From NCBI GenBank assembly GCA_036388415.1, contig DASVRW010000002.1:975396-1039395 (forward strand): a stretch of 64,000 nucleotides of DNA, read 5' to 3'. The notes under the pieces are model-generated. The model did not search any database and had not been told where the DNA came from. It saw nothing but the letters and a program-made list of their open reading frames with translations. The stretch's first letter is position 1, and each line of letters opens with the position of its first letter. Made by a program: the position numbers and the translations under genes. Source of the stretch: Candidatus Saccharimonadales bacterium. GTDB taxonomy: Bacteria; Patescibacteriota; Saccharimonadia; Saccharimonadales; UBA4665. Shown here one piece after another: positions 35,277 through 44,002 of the stretch.

Positions 35277-36658
35277 ATCGTGCACTTGCTAAATTTAACC
35301 ACCTAGAGAAGCTGATGCCGCTGCTTGTTGTCGGCGTTCTCATAGCGGCGGGTGCGGTAATCTACAATTTCAATGCCCGAGCAGCTACAGCCGGTTTCTC
35401 GTTCACTACCTCAGCAAACAGCTACAAGATTGGCGACACTTTCGAAGTCGCAGTCTACGAGAACTCTGACACCCAGTGTGCCAACGTCGTCCAGGCTGAT
35501 TTCACCTATCCGGCAAATTTGCTCAAATACAACGCTGCATCGGCTAGTGGCAGTAAATTCGAAAGCGTTCTGTCATCAGACTCAGGAAATGGCACCGTAT
35601 CGCTGCAACAATACACCACACGCAAAGAGTGTGGCAGCGGGGGAGCCTCTACCTCCGGCGTCAGTGGCAATCAACTGATCGCACGTGTGTCATTTACGGT
35701 TATCAATGCTGGCACAGCAGCACTGAATTTCAGCCCTAACAGCACTGCCATAAGTAGCTCCGACAACCAGACGAATGTCTCACCTAGCAGCACGGGCGTT
35801 AGCCTTACGCTGACACCGCAGACTTCAACCACCACACCGCCCGTAACTTCTCCGCCAGTTACAAAGCCGCCGTCAGCACCTCCGAAGCCAGCCCCACGTC
35901 CAGTTACCGCCATCACGCCGACGACGACCGGCACGGCAATCCCCCTGAACGACAACGATGTTCTTCAGCTAGAAGCACCAGCTGATGTCACGCCACTGCC
36001 TGTCCAGCCTGATGGTATCAACAGAATCGAGTATTACCTTGGTGGTAAGCTGGTCGCAACAGTCAAGACTGCGCCGTACAAATACCGCCTCGATACCGCT
36101 AATATGCTCAACGGCAGGTACAATCTGACGACCAAGACCTACTACGCCAACGGTCAGTTCAAATCAGTCAGTCAGACAGTAATCGTTGATAATCCATTCG
36201 GTTTCACGCAGTTCAAACTCATCATGAAGAAGTTCGCATGGCTCATCATCCTGCTGCTTCTACTCATCGCTGCCGCAGTTGCCGCCTGGATCATGCACCG
36301 CGGTGGAAAATGGAATGGACACGATGACGACCCGACCGACTTCACGCCTGGAACCCACAATGTTCCTAGTGACGGACCAGTCATTCAGCCCAGCAATGTG
36401 CCGCTTGTATCTAAGCCAGTTGCTCCCAAGAGCAGTGAAGCAGTGAGCGCTGACATCAAGAAATCACCAGCAACTCAAACAGTGTGGCAGCCCCGACCGC
36501 TTCCTTCGTCGCCAGCAAAAACTGTAAAGCCCAGTGAAGCACACGATCTGACCATTGCCTCTCCCCCCAAGGAAACAGCTGCCGTCGGCAAGCCTGAAGT
36601 CTCGGATGATGGTGCAAACATCATACACCCGACGACTCCGACCGATACCGCACGGTAA
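35273..36658 (+). CDS. Membrane-anchored single-cohesin protein
   Basis: A 461-aa protein: N-terminal hydrophobic helix (~16-32), one cohesin-like domain (~41-180), a Thr/Pro-rich linker (182-222), an Ig-like domain (~228-307, with INRIEYYLGGKLVATV and NGRYNLTTKTYYANG), a strong transmembrane helix (~321-341), then a ~115-aa cytoplasmic tail rich in Pro/Lys/Ser. It could present its cohesin at the surface as an anchoring scaffoldin for dockerin proteins. Translationally coupled to the scaffold gene (ATGA overlap), so the two are made together. Confidence 0.82.
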   Translation: MNRALAKFNHLEKLMPLLVVGVLIAAGAVIYNFNARAATAGFSFTTSANSYKIGDTFEVAVYENSDTQCANVVQADFTYPANLLKYNAASASGSKFESVLSSDSGNGTVSLQQYTTRKECGSGGASTSGVSGNQLIARVSFTVINAGTAALNFSPNSTAISSSDNQTNVSPSSTGVSLTLTPQTSTTTPPVTSPPVTKPPSAPPKPAPRPVTAITPTTTGTAIPLNDNDVLQLEAPADVTPLPVQPDGINRIEYYLGGKLVATVKTAPYKYRLDTANMLNGRYNLTTKTYYANGQFKSVSQTVIVDNPFGFTQFKLIMKKFAWLIILLLLLIAAAVAAWIMHRGGKWNGHDDDPTDFTPGTHNVPSDGPVIQPSNVPLVSKPVAPKSSEAVSADIKKSPATQTVWQPRPLPSSPAKTVKPSEAHDLTIASPPKETAAVGKPEVSDDGANIIHPTTPTDTAR

Positions 36659-36734
36659 TTACAAACATAGATAACTAGTTTTATAGCCTCTGAAAATGTG
36701 CTAACATAAGCATAATGTGCAGGGAAAAGAAGGC

Positions 36735-38999
36735 ATGGTAAAATCAATAATTTTGAACAATAGACGTTTTCGTTCTGCTGTATCACTTACGGTAGCGTTG
36801 CTTCTAGTAGGTGTCATCAGCTACCTAGGTGTCACTACGTACCGGGCCAGCCAAGCGTCGACAGGCCCGTCCATATACGCCAGCCCAGGATCTGCGACAC
36901 TTGTCAGTGGTTCGACAGTCTCGATTACAATCCGTGAGGACAGCGGTACTGAAAAGGTCAATAGCGTCCAGACGACGATGAATTATGATGCCGCTGTCCT
37001 GGAATTTGTCAGTATGAGCGAAGGCGGTGTTTTCCCAGTTGTTGCCGCCACAGATACCAGAACGCCTGGCGTTATCCGTGTTGCTCGGGCCATAGCCGAC
37101 GCCGACGTCAGCGGCGACAAGCCAATTGTCACGATCAGCTTCAAAGTCATCGGTACCACCGGCAGTGGGGCAATCGGATTTGATAAAGCCTACTCTTACT
37201 TAGTACGAAGTTCAGACAATAAAGACATTCTGCAAAATGTTGGCAGTGGCAGTGTGGCTATTGGGCCATCTCCTGGATCTGCCACTCCAGTGGCAACTGC
37301 GCCAGCTACTAACTCATCCAAGCCGACATTTTATATCAATCCGCCAACCGGATCATTTGCACCAGGTTCAACCATTACGGCTGCCGTCCGCATAAACACC
37401 CATAGCGTAGCCGTTACGACTGTCGAAGCTGCCATTAGCTATCCAGCAAATCAGCTGCAATACAATGGAGTCAGTGAAGGCGGACCATTTGTAACCAAGC
37501 AGCGTACCAGCGCCGGCAACGGCACGATTAATGTCATTCGCAGTATCCCGGGTGGCAGCGAGCCGGTGCAGGGCGACGAATCGGTAGTGACAATTTCATT
37601 CAAGGTAATTGGCCGGTCAGGCGATGCGACACTCAAATTCGATGCATCATCAGCAGCTTATGACGCCTCCGGAACCGGCACCAACATACTCGATCAGGCA
37701 AGTTCCGGCATTGGTAAATATACTATTTCGTCGACGGCGCCAGCCACATCAGCCAGCACCGAACCGGCCGTTCCAACAACCGTCGTATCTCCGGCTCAGG
37801 CAGTATCGATCACATCGAAAGGCACAAGTGGCCGGGCGGCTATAACCTCCGACAGCAGCGGCGCGACCATCACCGAACTATCTGGCGAAGTAACGCTGGC
37901 TCCTATCATAGATCCAACCGTCACAACGCCTGGTTCCAAAGAAACAGTCAAAAAAGTCGAGTATTTCCTAGGAGAGGAATTAATCGTATCCAAAAGCAGC
38001 CAGCCGTTTAGCTTCACCTTTGATTCAAAGTCCAAACAGAACGGTACCTACACGCTTGTCGTCAAAACATATTACAGTAGCGGCAGGGTAGATTCCCGCA
38101 CCGATACGCTGCTTATCAAGAACAAAGTTGACGCTACCTACGTTGCCCGCAATTACGGCAGTTATGTCCTGGTCACGGCCATCACGCTCGGGCTGCTCGC
38201 ATTTGTCATAGTCAAACTCGTCATCCCGCGCGCCGCGCGCCGCCACTCGGCTACACCAACGAAGGACCCAGATGCACTCTACGGTTTTAGCCAGCAACCA
38301 AATACATTCAATGGCGGACCAGTTGCCAGCGATCCGACCGTCGTTGCCCCCACCGGCAGCCTGGCCGCGCCAACCGCAGTCGCTGGTATGTCATCGGCTA
38401 TGATGACGCCAGCCCTGCCAATGAATAATACGAACGATATCAACACGACCAATCCGGTCGTTGCAGAATTGCTTGCTCCTACCATGCAAGCCAGCCAGGC
38501 GCTTGCCGCACCGCTAAATCCAACTCCGTCGCCGCAAAGTCCGTCAGCACCGATTGCTCCACCCGTATCGTCATCGTCAACAGGGGCTATCTCTCCCGTT
38601 ACCAATTCGATAGTGACACCGTCGGCTACGCCACAGGCGTCCGGCTTGCCGCTGTCGTCAGCAGTACGCTACGTCGATGGTATCCGCCCTCCCGCAGCCA
38701 CGTCGTCGCCCGTGCGCCCGGCGCCAGCCGATGCACAAACTCCGTCACCGATGCCTGCTCCTGTCCAGCCGTCCAGCTCGTCTATATCACCAGTATCAGC
38801 CACGTCGTCCATGCCACTAACACCGTACTCGCCTGCGACTGCTTCCGTGCAACCAATTGTCTCAATTTCGCCAGCCGTCCCACTGACGAACAGTGTGTCG
38901 CCGGTCCTCAACTCGCCCGTGTCTACGAGCTCACAGCCGTTACCAACCCCACCATCAACCCCAACTCCACCAACATACGCTCCATCGGCCACCGTCTAA
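36735..38999 (+). CDS. Membrane-anchored double-cohesin protein with long Pro/Ser/Thr tail
   Basis: A 754-aa protein: N-terminal helix (~15-33), cohesin A (~45-178, NSVQTTMNYDAAVLEFVSM) and cohesin B (~197-332, TVEAAISYPANQLQYNGV), an Ig-like domain (~385-464) like that of the upstream neighbour, a transmembrane helix (~476-497), a basic stop-transfer (RAARRH), and a ~250-aa low-complexity Pro/Ser/Thr/Ala tail predicted in the cytoplasm. The first cohesin is close to those of the scaffold, so the domains look recently duplicated. The start is ATG 36735; GTG 36717 lies directly after the -10 CATAAT and upstream of the predicted +1. Confidence 0.82.
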   Translation: MVKSIILNNRRFRSAVSLTVALLLVGVISYLGVTTYRASQASTGPSIYASPGSATLVSGSTVSITIREDSGTEKVNSVQTTMNYDAAVLEFVSMSEGGVFPVVAATDTRTPGVIRVARAIADADVSGDKPIVTISFKVIGTTGSGAIGFDKAYSYLVRSSDNKDILQNVGSGSVAIGPSPGSATPVATAPATNSSKPTFYINPPTGSFAPGSTITAAVRINTHSVAVTTVEAAISYPANQLQYNGVSEGGPFVTKQRTSAGNGTINVIRSIPGGSEPVQGDESVVTISFKVIGRSGDATLKFDASSAAYDASGTGTNILDQASSGIGKYTISSTAPATSASTEPAVPTTVVSPAQAVSITSKGTSGRAAITSDSSGATITELSGEVTLAPIIDPTVTTPGSKETVKKVEYFLGEELIVSKSSQPFSFTFDSKSKQNGTYTLVVKTYYSSGRVDSRTDTLLIKNKVDATYVARNYGSYVLVTAITLGLLAFVIVKLVIPRAARRHSATPTKDPDALYGFSQQPNTFNGGPVASDPTVVAPTGSLAAPTAVAGMSSAMMTPALPMNNTNDINTTNPVVAELLAPTMQASQALAAPLNPTPSPQSPSAPIAPPVSSSSTGAISPVTNSIVTPSATPQASGLPLSSAVRYVDGIRPPAATSSPVRPAPADAQTPSPMPAPVQPSSSSISPVSATSSMPLTPYSPATASVQPIVSISPAVPLTNSVSPVLNSPVSTSSQPLPTPPSTPTPPTYAPSATV

Positions 39000-39016
39000 C
39001 ACCGTAGACCACAATA

Positions 39017-39045
39017 TTGACATAAGCATGATACTTTGATATAGT
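39017..39045 (+). promoter_or_regulatory. Near-consensus leaderless promoter
   Basis: TTGACA (39017-39022), exactly 17 nt, TATAGT (39040-39045), and the ATG at 39052 exactly at predicted +1. It is the clearest example of the leaderless layout in the window. Confidence 0.85.
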
Positions 39046-39051
39046 ATTGAT

Positions 39052-39381
39052 ATGGCAAATCCAAACAAAAATTCCCCATTTGGTGATTCAGATCCCAGAG
39101 ATCCTCAAAGAATTGGACAAATTTTTGACCAATTTATCGAGAAGGGCTTTGAGACGACCGGCGCTGACGAAAGTGGTCTAACTATTGAACAAAAAATTAA
39201 ACTTGCCGCTGATCGCAAGCGACTGTTAGAAGAGGAGGGCGATGAGCTTCGTGCCCTTGGGGATGCTGCCGACCCACTACTCGTCAGAGATTATAAACAA
39301 CGGCTACTACAAGGAATTGCAGACGTGCACGAATTAAATGAAGAGTCAGGTGGTTTTCCTTACCGCGAACCAGAAAGCTAG
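39052..39381 (+). CDS. Hypothetical protein, 109 aa
   Basis: Unrecognised. Highly charged and mostly helical (EQKIKLAADRKRLLEEEGDE), without a membrane segment. Leaderless: the ATG is the predicted transcription start. The hairpin ACCCTCT/AGAGGGT (39382-39402) after the stop may terminate it, though it lacks a T tract and overlaps the ftsK -10. Confidence 0.65.
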   Translation: MANPNKNSPFGDSDPRDPQRIGQIFDQFIEKGFETTGADESGLTIEQKIKLAADRKRLLEEEGDELRALGDAADPLLVRDYKQRLLQGIADVHELNEESGGFPYREPES

Positions 39382-39416
39382 ACCCTCTTCGCACGAGAGG
39401 GTATACTAAAACAGTT

Positions 39417-41669
39417 ATGGCAAAAAAGAAAAAACAAACAAGAAGCAAAAAATCAGCTCCGAGGCAGCCGTCTCCGTTTTGGCAGTACGCCAGTGCTGTA
39501 TTTCTGATACTGCTAGCACTCTTCGTACTACTTGGCGGTTTCGGGACTGGCGGCGCATTACCGATCAGCCTGTTTGACGGTGCTCAGTCCGGGCTTGGTC
39601 TGGCGGCCTACATGCTGCCCGTTGTACTCGTCTATTGGGGCGTTATCAAATTCATGTCCGACAATCACCGCATGCCGCTTGGCAAACTACTGAGTTTGTT
39701 CGCAGCTCTGTTTATAGCTGCTGGGTTCTTGCATATCGTCACGGCAGTGCAGGGCACGGCTCTGGATGGTACGGCAGCCTGGCTGGACGGCAAGGGCGGC
39801 GCTATCGGCAGCTTCTTTGGCGGGCTGTTACTCGGCGCGCTCGACAAACTGCCGGCTGCCATCGTATCAATTGCCTTATTTATACCAGCCGTCTTCCATG
39901 CTTTCGGGATTCCACTCAGCGTTATTTGGGATACCCTCAAGTCTATGATTCCTGAACCGCGGGAGCGCGAGGATACCGACCTGAGTACGCTTAAGAAACG
40001 CAGCAAAGCTGAGCCAATCGGCTTCAAGATCAATGAAGGCACACCGTCTATCATCGAAGCAGCCGAACCAGAAGAAGCACCGGCCCGGCCGCGTTTCGGC
40101 GGCCTCAAAAACAGTGGTGTTCGCATGGCTGCTACGGCCGCCGAAACCACCCAGGACGCGCTTACCACTACCAGCGACCCGAATTGGCAACTGCCGACGC
40201 TGACGCTGCTCAACCAAAAGCAGGATAAGCCTGACGCCGGTGATGTCAATGGCAACGCTGCTATCATCCACGACACCTTTGCCAACTTCAATATTGATGT
40301 CGAAATGGAACACGCCAATATCGGTCCGCGCGTCACCCAGTACACCCTGAAACCGCCGACTAACGTCAAACTGACTAAGATTACCGCCCTCGAAAACAAC
40401 CTGGCACTCGACCTGGCAGCTCACTCTATCCGCATGGAAGCGCCGATTCCCGGCCAGCGCGCCGTCGGTATCGAGGTACCAAACGAAAAGGCTGCGACCG
40501 TCCGCATTGGTAATCTCTTCGGCTCGGCCGCCTGGAAGAAATTATCAGCAAACCCGCTCGGATTTGTTATCGGCAAGGACATTGCTGGTGACGTCGTGGT
40601 AGCAGACTTGGCCAAAATGCCGCACCTCCTCGTGGCTGGACAGACCGGCTCCGGTAAGTCAGTTATGATTAATACATTCCTGACAAGTCTGTTGTACCAC
40701 AACAGTCCGAGCGACCTGAAGCTGATCCTGGTCGACCCCAAGCAGGTTGAAATGGCGCCGTACAATGACATTCCGCACCTGCTGTGTCCGGTTATCAATG
40801 AGCCAGAGAAGTGTATCAGTGCCCTGAAATGGGCGGTTGCAGAAATGGAACGCCGTCTGCGGACCATGGCAGACGTCGGTAAGCGCAATATTGGTGAGTA
40901 CAACAACCTGAAGAAGGAAGAGGGCATGCCGTACATCGTGATCGTTATCGACGAGCTGGCTGACCTGATGATGATGGCCGCCCGCGATGTCGAAGCGCTC
41001 ATCGTGCGTCTGGCTCAGAAAGCCCGCGCCGCTGGTATACATTTAGTGCTTGCTACCCAGCGCCCAAGCGTCGATGTTATTACCGGACTTATTAAGGCCA
41101 ACGTCCCGGCCCGTATCGCCTTTACCGTTGCCAGCCAGGTCGATTCCCGGACTATCATCGATCAGATGGGTGCCGAAAAGCTGCTTGGCCGCGGTGACAT
41201 GCTGCTGCTGACAAGCGACATGCCAAAACCGAAACGTGTCCAGGCCGCGTTGATCGAAGATGACGAAACCGCCAAGGTAACTGACTTCATCAAGATGCAG
41301 CGTCCGCCAGCGTATGACATGGATGTTATCAGCCAGCCAGTCCAGCTAAACGGCAAGGGCGGGGTGGTAGCTGATTCCGGCAGCGGCGGCAGTGATGCCG
41401 AGAATGATATGTTCCGCGACGCAGTCCGCGTCGTCATCGAAGGCAAGAAGGCCAGCACCAGCTTATTGCAGCGCCGCCTGCGTATCGGCTACGGTCGAGC
41501 CGCCCGCTTGATCGAGGAAATGGAAGAGCAGGGCATCATCGGCCAGGCCGACGGCGCCCGGCCGCGCGAAGTGCTGGTGAGCAGCTTGGAACAAGTATTC
41601 GGCGGCGGCAACGCTGAAGGCGACCCCGCGGCTACAGAGCCCGAACCAGCTGTCCGGCTTGTCCAGTAA
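39417..41669 (+). CDS. ftsK: DNA translocase FtsK/SpoIIIE
   Basis: A 750-aa septal DNA pump for chromosome segregation. About four N-terminal transmembrane helices (residues ~20-180), a short linker, then the motor: beta/alpha core with Walker A GQTGSGKSVMINTF, Walker B IVIVIDELADLMMM, and the LATQRPSVDVITGLIKANVP motif. A C-terminal gamma winged helix (RRLRIGYGRAARLIEEMEE) would read KOPS-like DNA. TATACT at 39402-39407 puts +1 at 39414, three bases before the ATG, with no SD. It sits between the cohesin genes and the dockerin enzyme gene, functionally unrelated to them. Confidence 0.96.
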   Translation: MAKKKKQTRSKKSAPRQPSPFWQYASAVFLILLALFVLLGGFGTGGALPISLFDGAQSGLGLAAYMLPVVLVYWGVIKFMSDNHRMPLGKLLSLFAALFIAAGFLHIVTAVQGTALDGTAAWLDGKGGAIGSFFGGLLLGALDKLPAAIVSIALFIPAVFHAFGIPLSVIWDTLKSMIPEPREREDTDLSTLKKRSKAEPIGFKINEGTPSIIEAAEPEEAPARPRFGGLKNSGVRMAATAAETTQDALTTTSDPNWQLPTLTLLNQKQDKPDAGDVNGNAAIIHDTFANFNIDVEMEHANIGPRVTQYTLKPPTNVKLTKITALENNLALDLAAHSIRMEAPIPGQRAVGIEVPNEKAATVRIGNLFGSAAWKKLSANPLGFVIGKDIAGDVVVADLAKMPHLLVAGQTGSGKSVMINTFLTSLLYHNSPSDLKLILVDPKQVEMAPYNDIPHLLCPVINEPEKCISALKWAVAEMERRLRTMADVGKRNIGEYNNLKKEEGMPYIVIVIDELADLMMMAARDVEALIVRLAQKARAAGIHLVLATQRPSVDVITGLIKANVPARIAFTVASQVDSRTIIDQMGAEKLLGRGDMLLLTSDMPKPKRVQAALIEDDETAKVTDFIKMQRPPAYDMDVISQPVQLNGKGGVVADSGSGGSDAENDMFRDAVRVVIEGKKASTSLLQRRLRIGYGRAARLIEEMEEQGIIGQADGARPREVLVSSLEQVFGGGNAEGDPAATEPEPAVRLVQ

Positions 41670-41712
41670 CACCGCTTGATAGCTGTCCAGTTTGCGTTAC
41701 TGCCGACAGGTC

Positions 41713-41787
41713 AGGGTAGTCAAAGCTACTCTGTTAGCTGCTTCGACACCGCCACCGGTAAAAGCAGGCAGCCAGGCGGCTCTACCC
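41713..41787. other. Structured region between ftsK and the GH5-dockerin gene
   Basis: AGGGTAG (41713-41719) can pair locally with CTACTCT (41726-41732), or its GGGTAG with the distal CTACCC (41782-41787). CTGCTT (41738-41743) pairs with AAGCAG (41762-41767) around a nested ACCG/CGGT hairpin. The mutually exclusive pairings recall a riboswitch or attenuator, but the visible downstream promoter lies 3' of it, so it would be in the ftsK 3' UTR or be a separate RNA. Confidence 0.35.
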
Positions 41788-41842
41788 AGGAAGTGGCACT
41801 GGTAACTTGCAATCGTGCCATGTACAATTAGCATAAGCTTAA

Positions 41843-43747
41843 ATGAAAAACAAAATGAAACGCGTATCAAAAGCTAGGTTTAACAAAGACAAATGGCTGC
41901 TGCTAGCCGTTGTCGGCCTGTTCGTCGTCGGCGGTGCCATCACGCTGCTGCGAAGCCAGGCTGCTGTGCCGACGCCGACGAGCGGCTTCGTGACTCGTAG
42001 CGGACCGAATCTGATGCTGGACGGCCAGGAGTTCCGCTTTTCCGGCCCAAACATCTACTGGCTGGGACTCGATGAAAACGTCGGTGGCGTTGACTATCCA
42101 ACCAAGCAGCGTATTGACGATGCCTTCCGCGATGCCAAATCAATGGGCGCTACAGCGGTGCGGGCGCACACGCTTGGCATTTCAGTTGGTTGCGCTAAGT
42201 GTATCTCACCGGCTCTCGGACAGTACAATGAAGCGGCCTTTGATACTATTGATTACTCCATTATGAAAGCCCGCGACAACGGCCTGAAACTGCAAATACC
42301 GCTGATTGACCAGTGGAATTATTATCACGGTGGCAAGAGCACTTTTCTAAATTGGCGCGGTCTGGCCCCAAAGGATTCTGACCGTGATAGCCGCAGCAAT
42401 ATATTCCATACTAATCCGCAGGTTATCCAGGATTACAAAAATTACATCAGCCATATCCTGAACCATACCAACAAGTACACGGGCGTGGCGCTGAAAAATG
42501 ACCCGACCATTATGATGTGGGAGACGGGCAACGAGGTATTTACCTGGACCGGCGAAGGCAAGGGCGGTGACGAGTGGTGGAGCCAGCAGTGGACAGCCGA
42601 CATCGCGGCTCATATCAAGAGTTTGGCGCCAAAGCATTTAGTAATGGATGGCCGCGGCGGCAACGAGGAACATGTACTAACAGAAGCCCAGTATGCCGCG
42701 GCTCTAGCTGAGCCCCTGATTGATGCCATGTCAATTCATCATTATCCGATGCGGACGGCCAATCTGCTCACCAGCACTGACATTGCTACCCGCAGCAACA
42801 AAGCAATCGTTATGGGCGAATACGATTGGACCAACAAAGCCGGGCAGGGCGACTCGCTCGACAGCTTCCTGGCAGCCATTGAGGGTTCCGGCATGGACGG
42901 CGATATGTATTGGAGTCTGTTCCCGACCTACGTGAACCACAACGACGGCTATACGCTGCACTATCCTGGCGATGACGACAATATGAAGGCCCGCGTTACT
43001 AAGCTCACGGACCACGCCCGCAAAATGTCGGGTCTGAGCGGACCGATTACGCCGTTGCCACCACCAACACCGCCAGTTGTCATTCCGGGTAATGTTTTGC
43101 AGAATCCATCGTTTGAAACCAATGCTACCAAAAACGGCAACCCGCGCACGACCTTTGACCCTTGGTGGCTGGAGATCAAGACCGGTGCTGATGCCACCTT
43201 GAGCCAAGATACGACGACATATTCCGACGGTGGTTCGTCGGCTCGCGTCAACATAAACGCTACCGATGCCTTCTACAAAGTGCAGTTGCTACAACATGTA
43301 GCAACCACCAGCGGCAGCCGGTACACTGCCAGTTTTTGGGCCAAGGCGGCTACGCCGCGCCGCGTTGTGCTGGCCATCCAGCAGGCAGTCAGCCCCAACA
43401 CGCTATACCAGGAAACATCGTTTGCCGTGACGACAGAATGGAAGCAGTACAGCGTGGTCTACAACGCGGCAGTCAGCAATAGCGATACGCTATTTGCTCT
43501 CAATGTTGCTGATGCAACCGGCGCTGTCTGGATCGATAATGCCGGCCTGACGACACAGTCTGGCGGTACGACTCCGCCGCCACCATCAGGAAATGGTGAC
43601 GCCAACGGTGATGGCCGCGTTAATGCCTTGGACCTGTCAATACTGCTGTCGCGCGACCGGCAAAACTACCCTCCAGCTGATTTTAATGGCGACGGCACCG
43701 TCGGATCGGCCGACATGGCGATATTACTCGGACGTTGGACCTGGTAG
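41843..43747 (+). CDS. GH5-like glycoside hydrolase with carbohydrate-binding-like domain and dockerin
   Basis: A 634-aa secreted or signal-anchored enzyme. Signal/anchor helix ~18-37. The GH5-type (beta-mannanase/cellulase-like) TIM barrel ~48-395 has acid/base Glu231 in WETGNE, nucleophile Glu326 in VMGEYDW, and SIHHYP and DMYWSLF motifs. A Pro linker and a CBM4/9-like beta-sandwich follow (~416-570, NVLQNPSFETN ... VWIDNAGL). The C-terminal dockerin (~585-634) has calcium loops DANGDGRVNALD and DFNGDGTVGSAD. It could dock onto the cohesins encoded 3-10 kb upstream. Substrate (mannan, glucan or other) is undecided. TACAAT at 41823-41828 may be the -10. Confidence 0.88.
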   Translation: MKNKMKRVSKARFNKDKWLLLAVVGLFVVGGAITLLRSQAAVPTPTSGFVTRSGPNLMLDGQEFRFSGPNIYWLGLDENVGGVDYPTKQRIDDAFRDAKSMGATAVRAHTLGISVGCAKCISPALGQYNEAAFDTIDYSIMKARDNGLKLQIPLIDQWNYYHGGKSTFLNWRGLAPKDSDRDSRSNIFHTNPQVIQDYKNYISHILNHTNKYTGVALKNDPTIMMWETGNEVFTWTGEGKGGDEWWSQQWTADIAAHIKSLAPKHLVMDGRGGNEEHVLTEAQYAAALAEPLIDAMSIHHYPMRTANLLTSTDIATRSNKAIVMGEYDWTNKAGQGDSLDSFLAAIEGSGMDGDMYWSLFPTYVNHNDGYTLHYPGDDDNMKARVTKLTDHARKMSGLSGPITPLPPPTPPVVIPGNVLQNPSFETNATKNGNPRTTFDPWWLEIKTGADATLSQDTTTYSDGGSSARVNINATDAFYKVQLLQHVATTSGSRYTASFWAKAATPRRVVLAIQQAVSPNTLYQETSFAVTTEWKQYSVVYNAAVSNSDTLFALNVADATGAVWIDNAGLTTQSGGTTPPPPSGNGDANGDGRVNALDLSILLSRDRQNYPPADFNGDGTVGSADMAILLGRWTW

Positions 43748-43795
43748 ACGAAACAGCCTAGATTTTCTTGCCGTAAGCGTAATACGGGCGTACTA

Positions 43796-43801
43796 TATAA
43801 T
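43796..43801 (+). promoter_or_regulatory. -10 box upstream of the 37-aa ORF
   Basis: A consensus TATAAT with predicted +1 near 43808. No convincing -35 at 17 nt was found. It would drive the short ORF at 43834 and, by readthrough, the gene at 44003. Confidence 0.5.
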
Positions 43802-43833
43802 CAAACACAAACCTAAGCTGGGCGGAGGATAGC

Positions 43834-43947
43834 GTGCCACAAATGCAGCGTGTCGGGGTTCGCCTCAGTCGTTTCGACGATATCACGCTGCAGCACGCCA
43901 TGCAGTTACAGCCCGGCTGCAAGGAAATCTATGGGTTGGGTACATGA
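43834..43947 (+). CDS. Short ORF, 37 aa, possible leader peptide
   Basis: GTG start 6-7 nt after a good SD (GGCGGAGG) and downstream of a consensus -10. It encodes a basic, Gln-rich peptide beginning VPQMQRVGVRLSRFDD. Its stop overlaps the base of a terminator hairpin by one nucleotide. With only 24 nt between that terminator and the next gene, it fits a leader peptide controlling readthrough. It could also be an independent small gene. Confidence 0.5.
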   Translation: MPQMQRVGVRLSRFDDITLQHAMQLQPGCKEIYGLGT

Positions 43948-43978
43948 AGCTCTTGTCGAATGCGACAGGGGCTTTTTT
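43947..43978 (+). terminator. Terminator/attenuator before the 44003 gene
   Basis: AAGCTCTTGTCG (43947-43958) pairs along all 12 positions (two G-T) with CGACAGGGGCTT (43963-43974), followed by TTTTTT (43973-43978). Confidence 0.85.
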
Positions 43979-44002
43979 ATTGTTTAAGCGCAGGGAGGCG
44001 TC

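Noticed and set aside
36717-36734. GTG start for the double-cohesin gene.
   Set aside because: It lies directly after the -10 hexamer and upstream of predicted +1; the ATG at 36735 begins the usual basic N-terminus.
39665-40399. Long antisense open frame (244 codons) opposite ftsK.
   Set aside because: Shadow of codon bias in ftsK; no recognisable protein features.
41700-41790. Passing resemblance to a GEMM (cyclic di-GMP) riboswitch.
   Set aside because: The conserved core sequences and loop do not match on closer reading, and the visible promoter is downstream.
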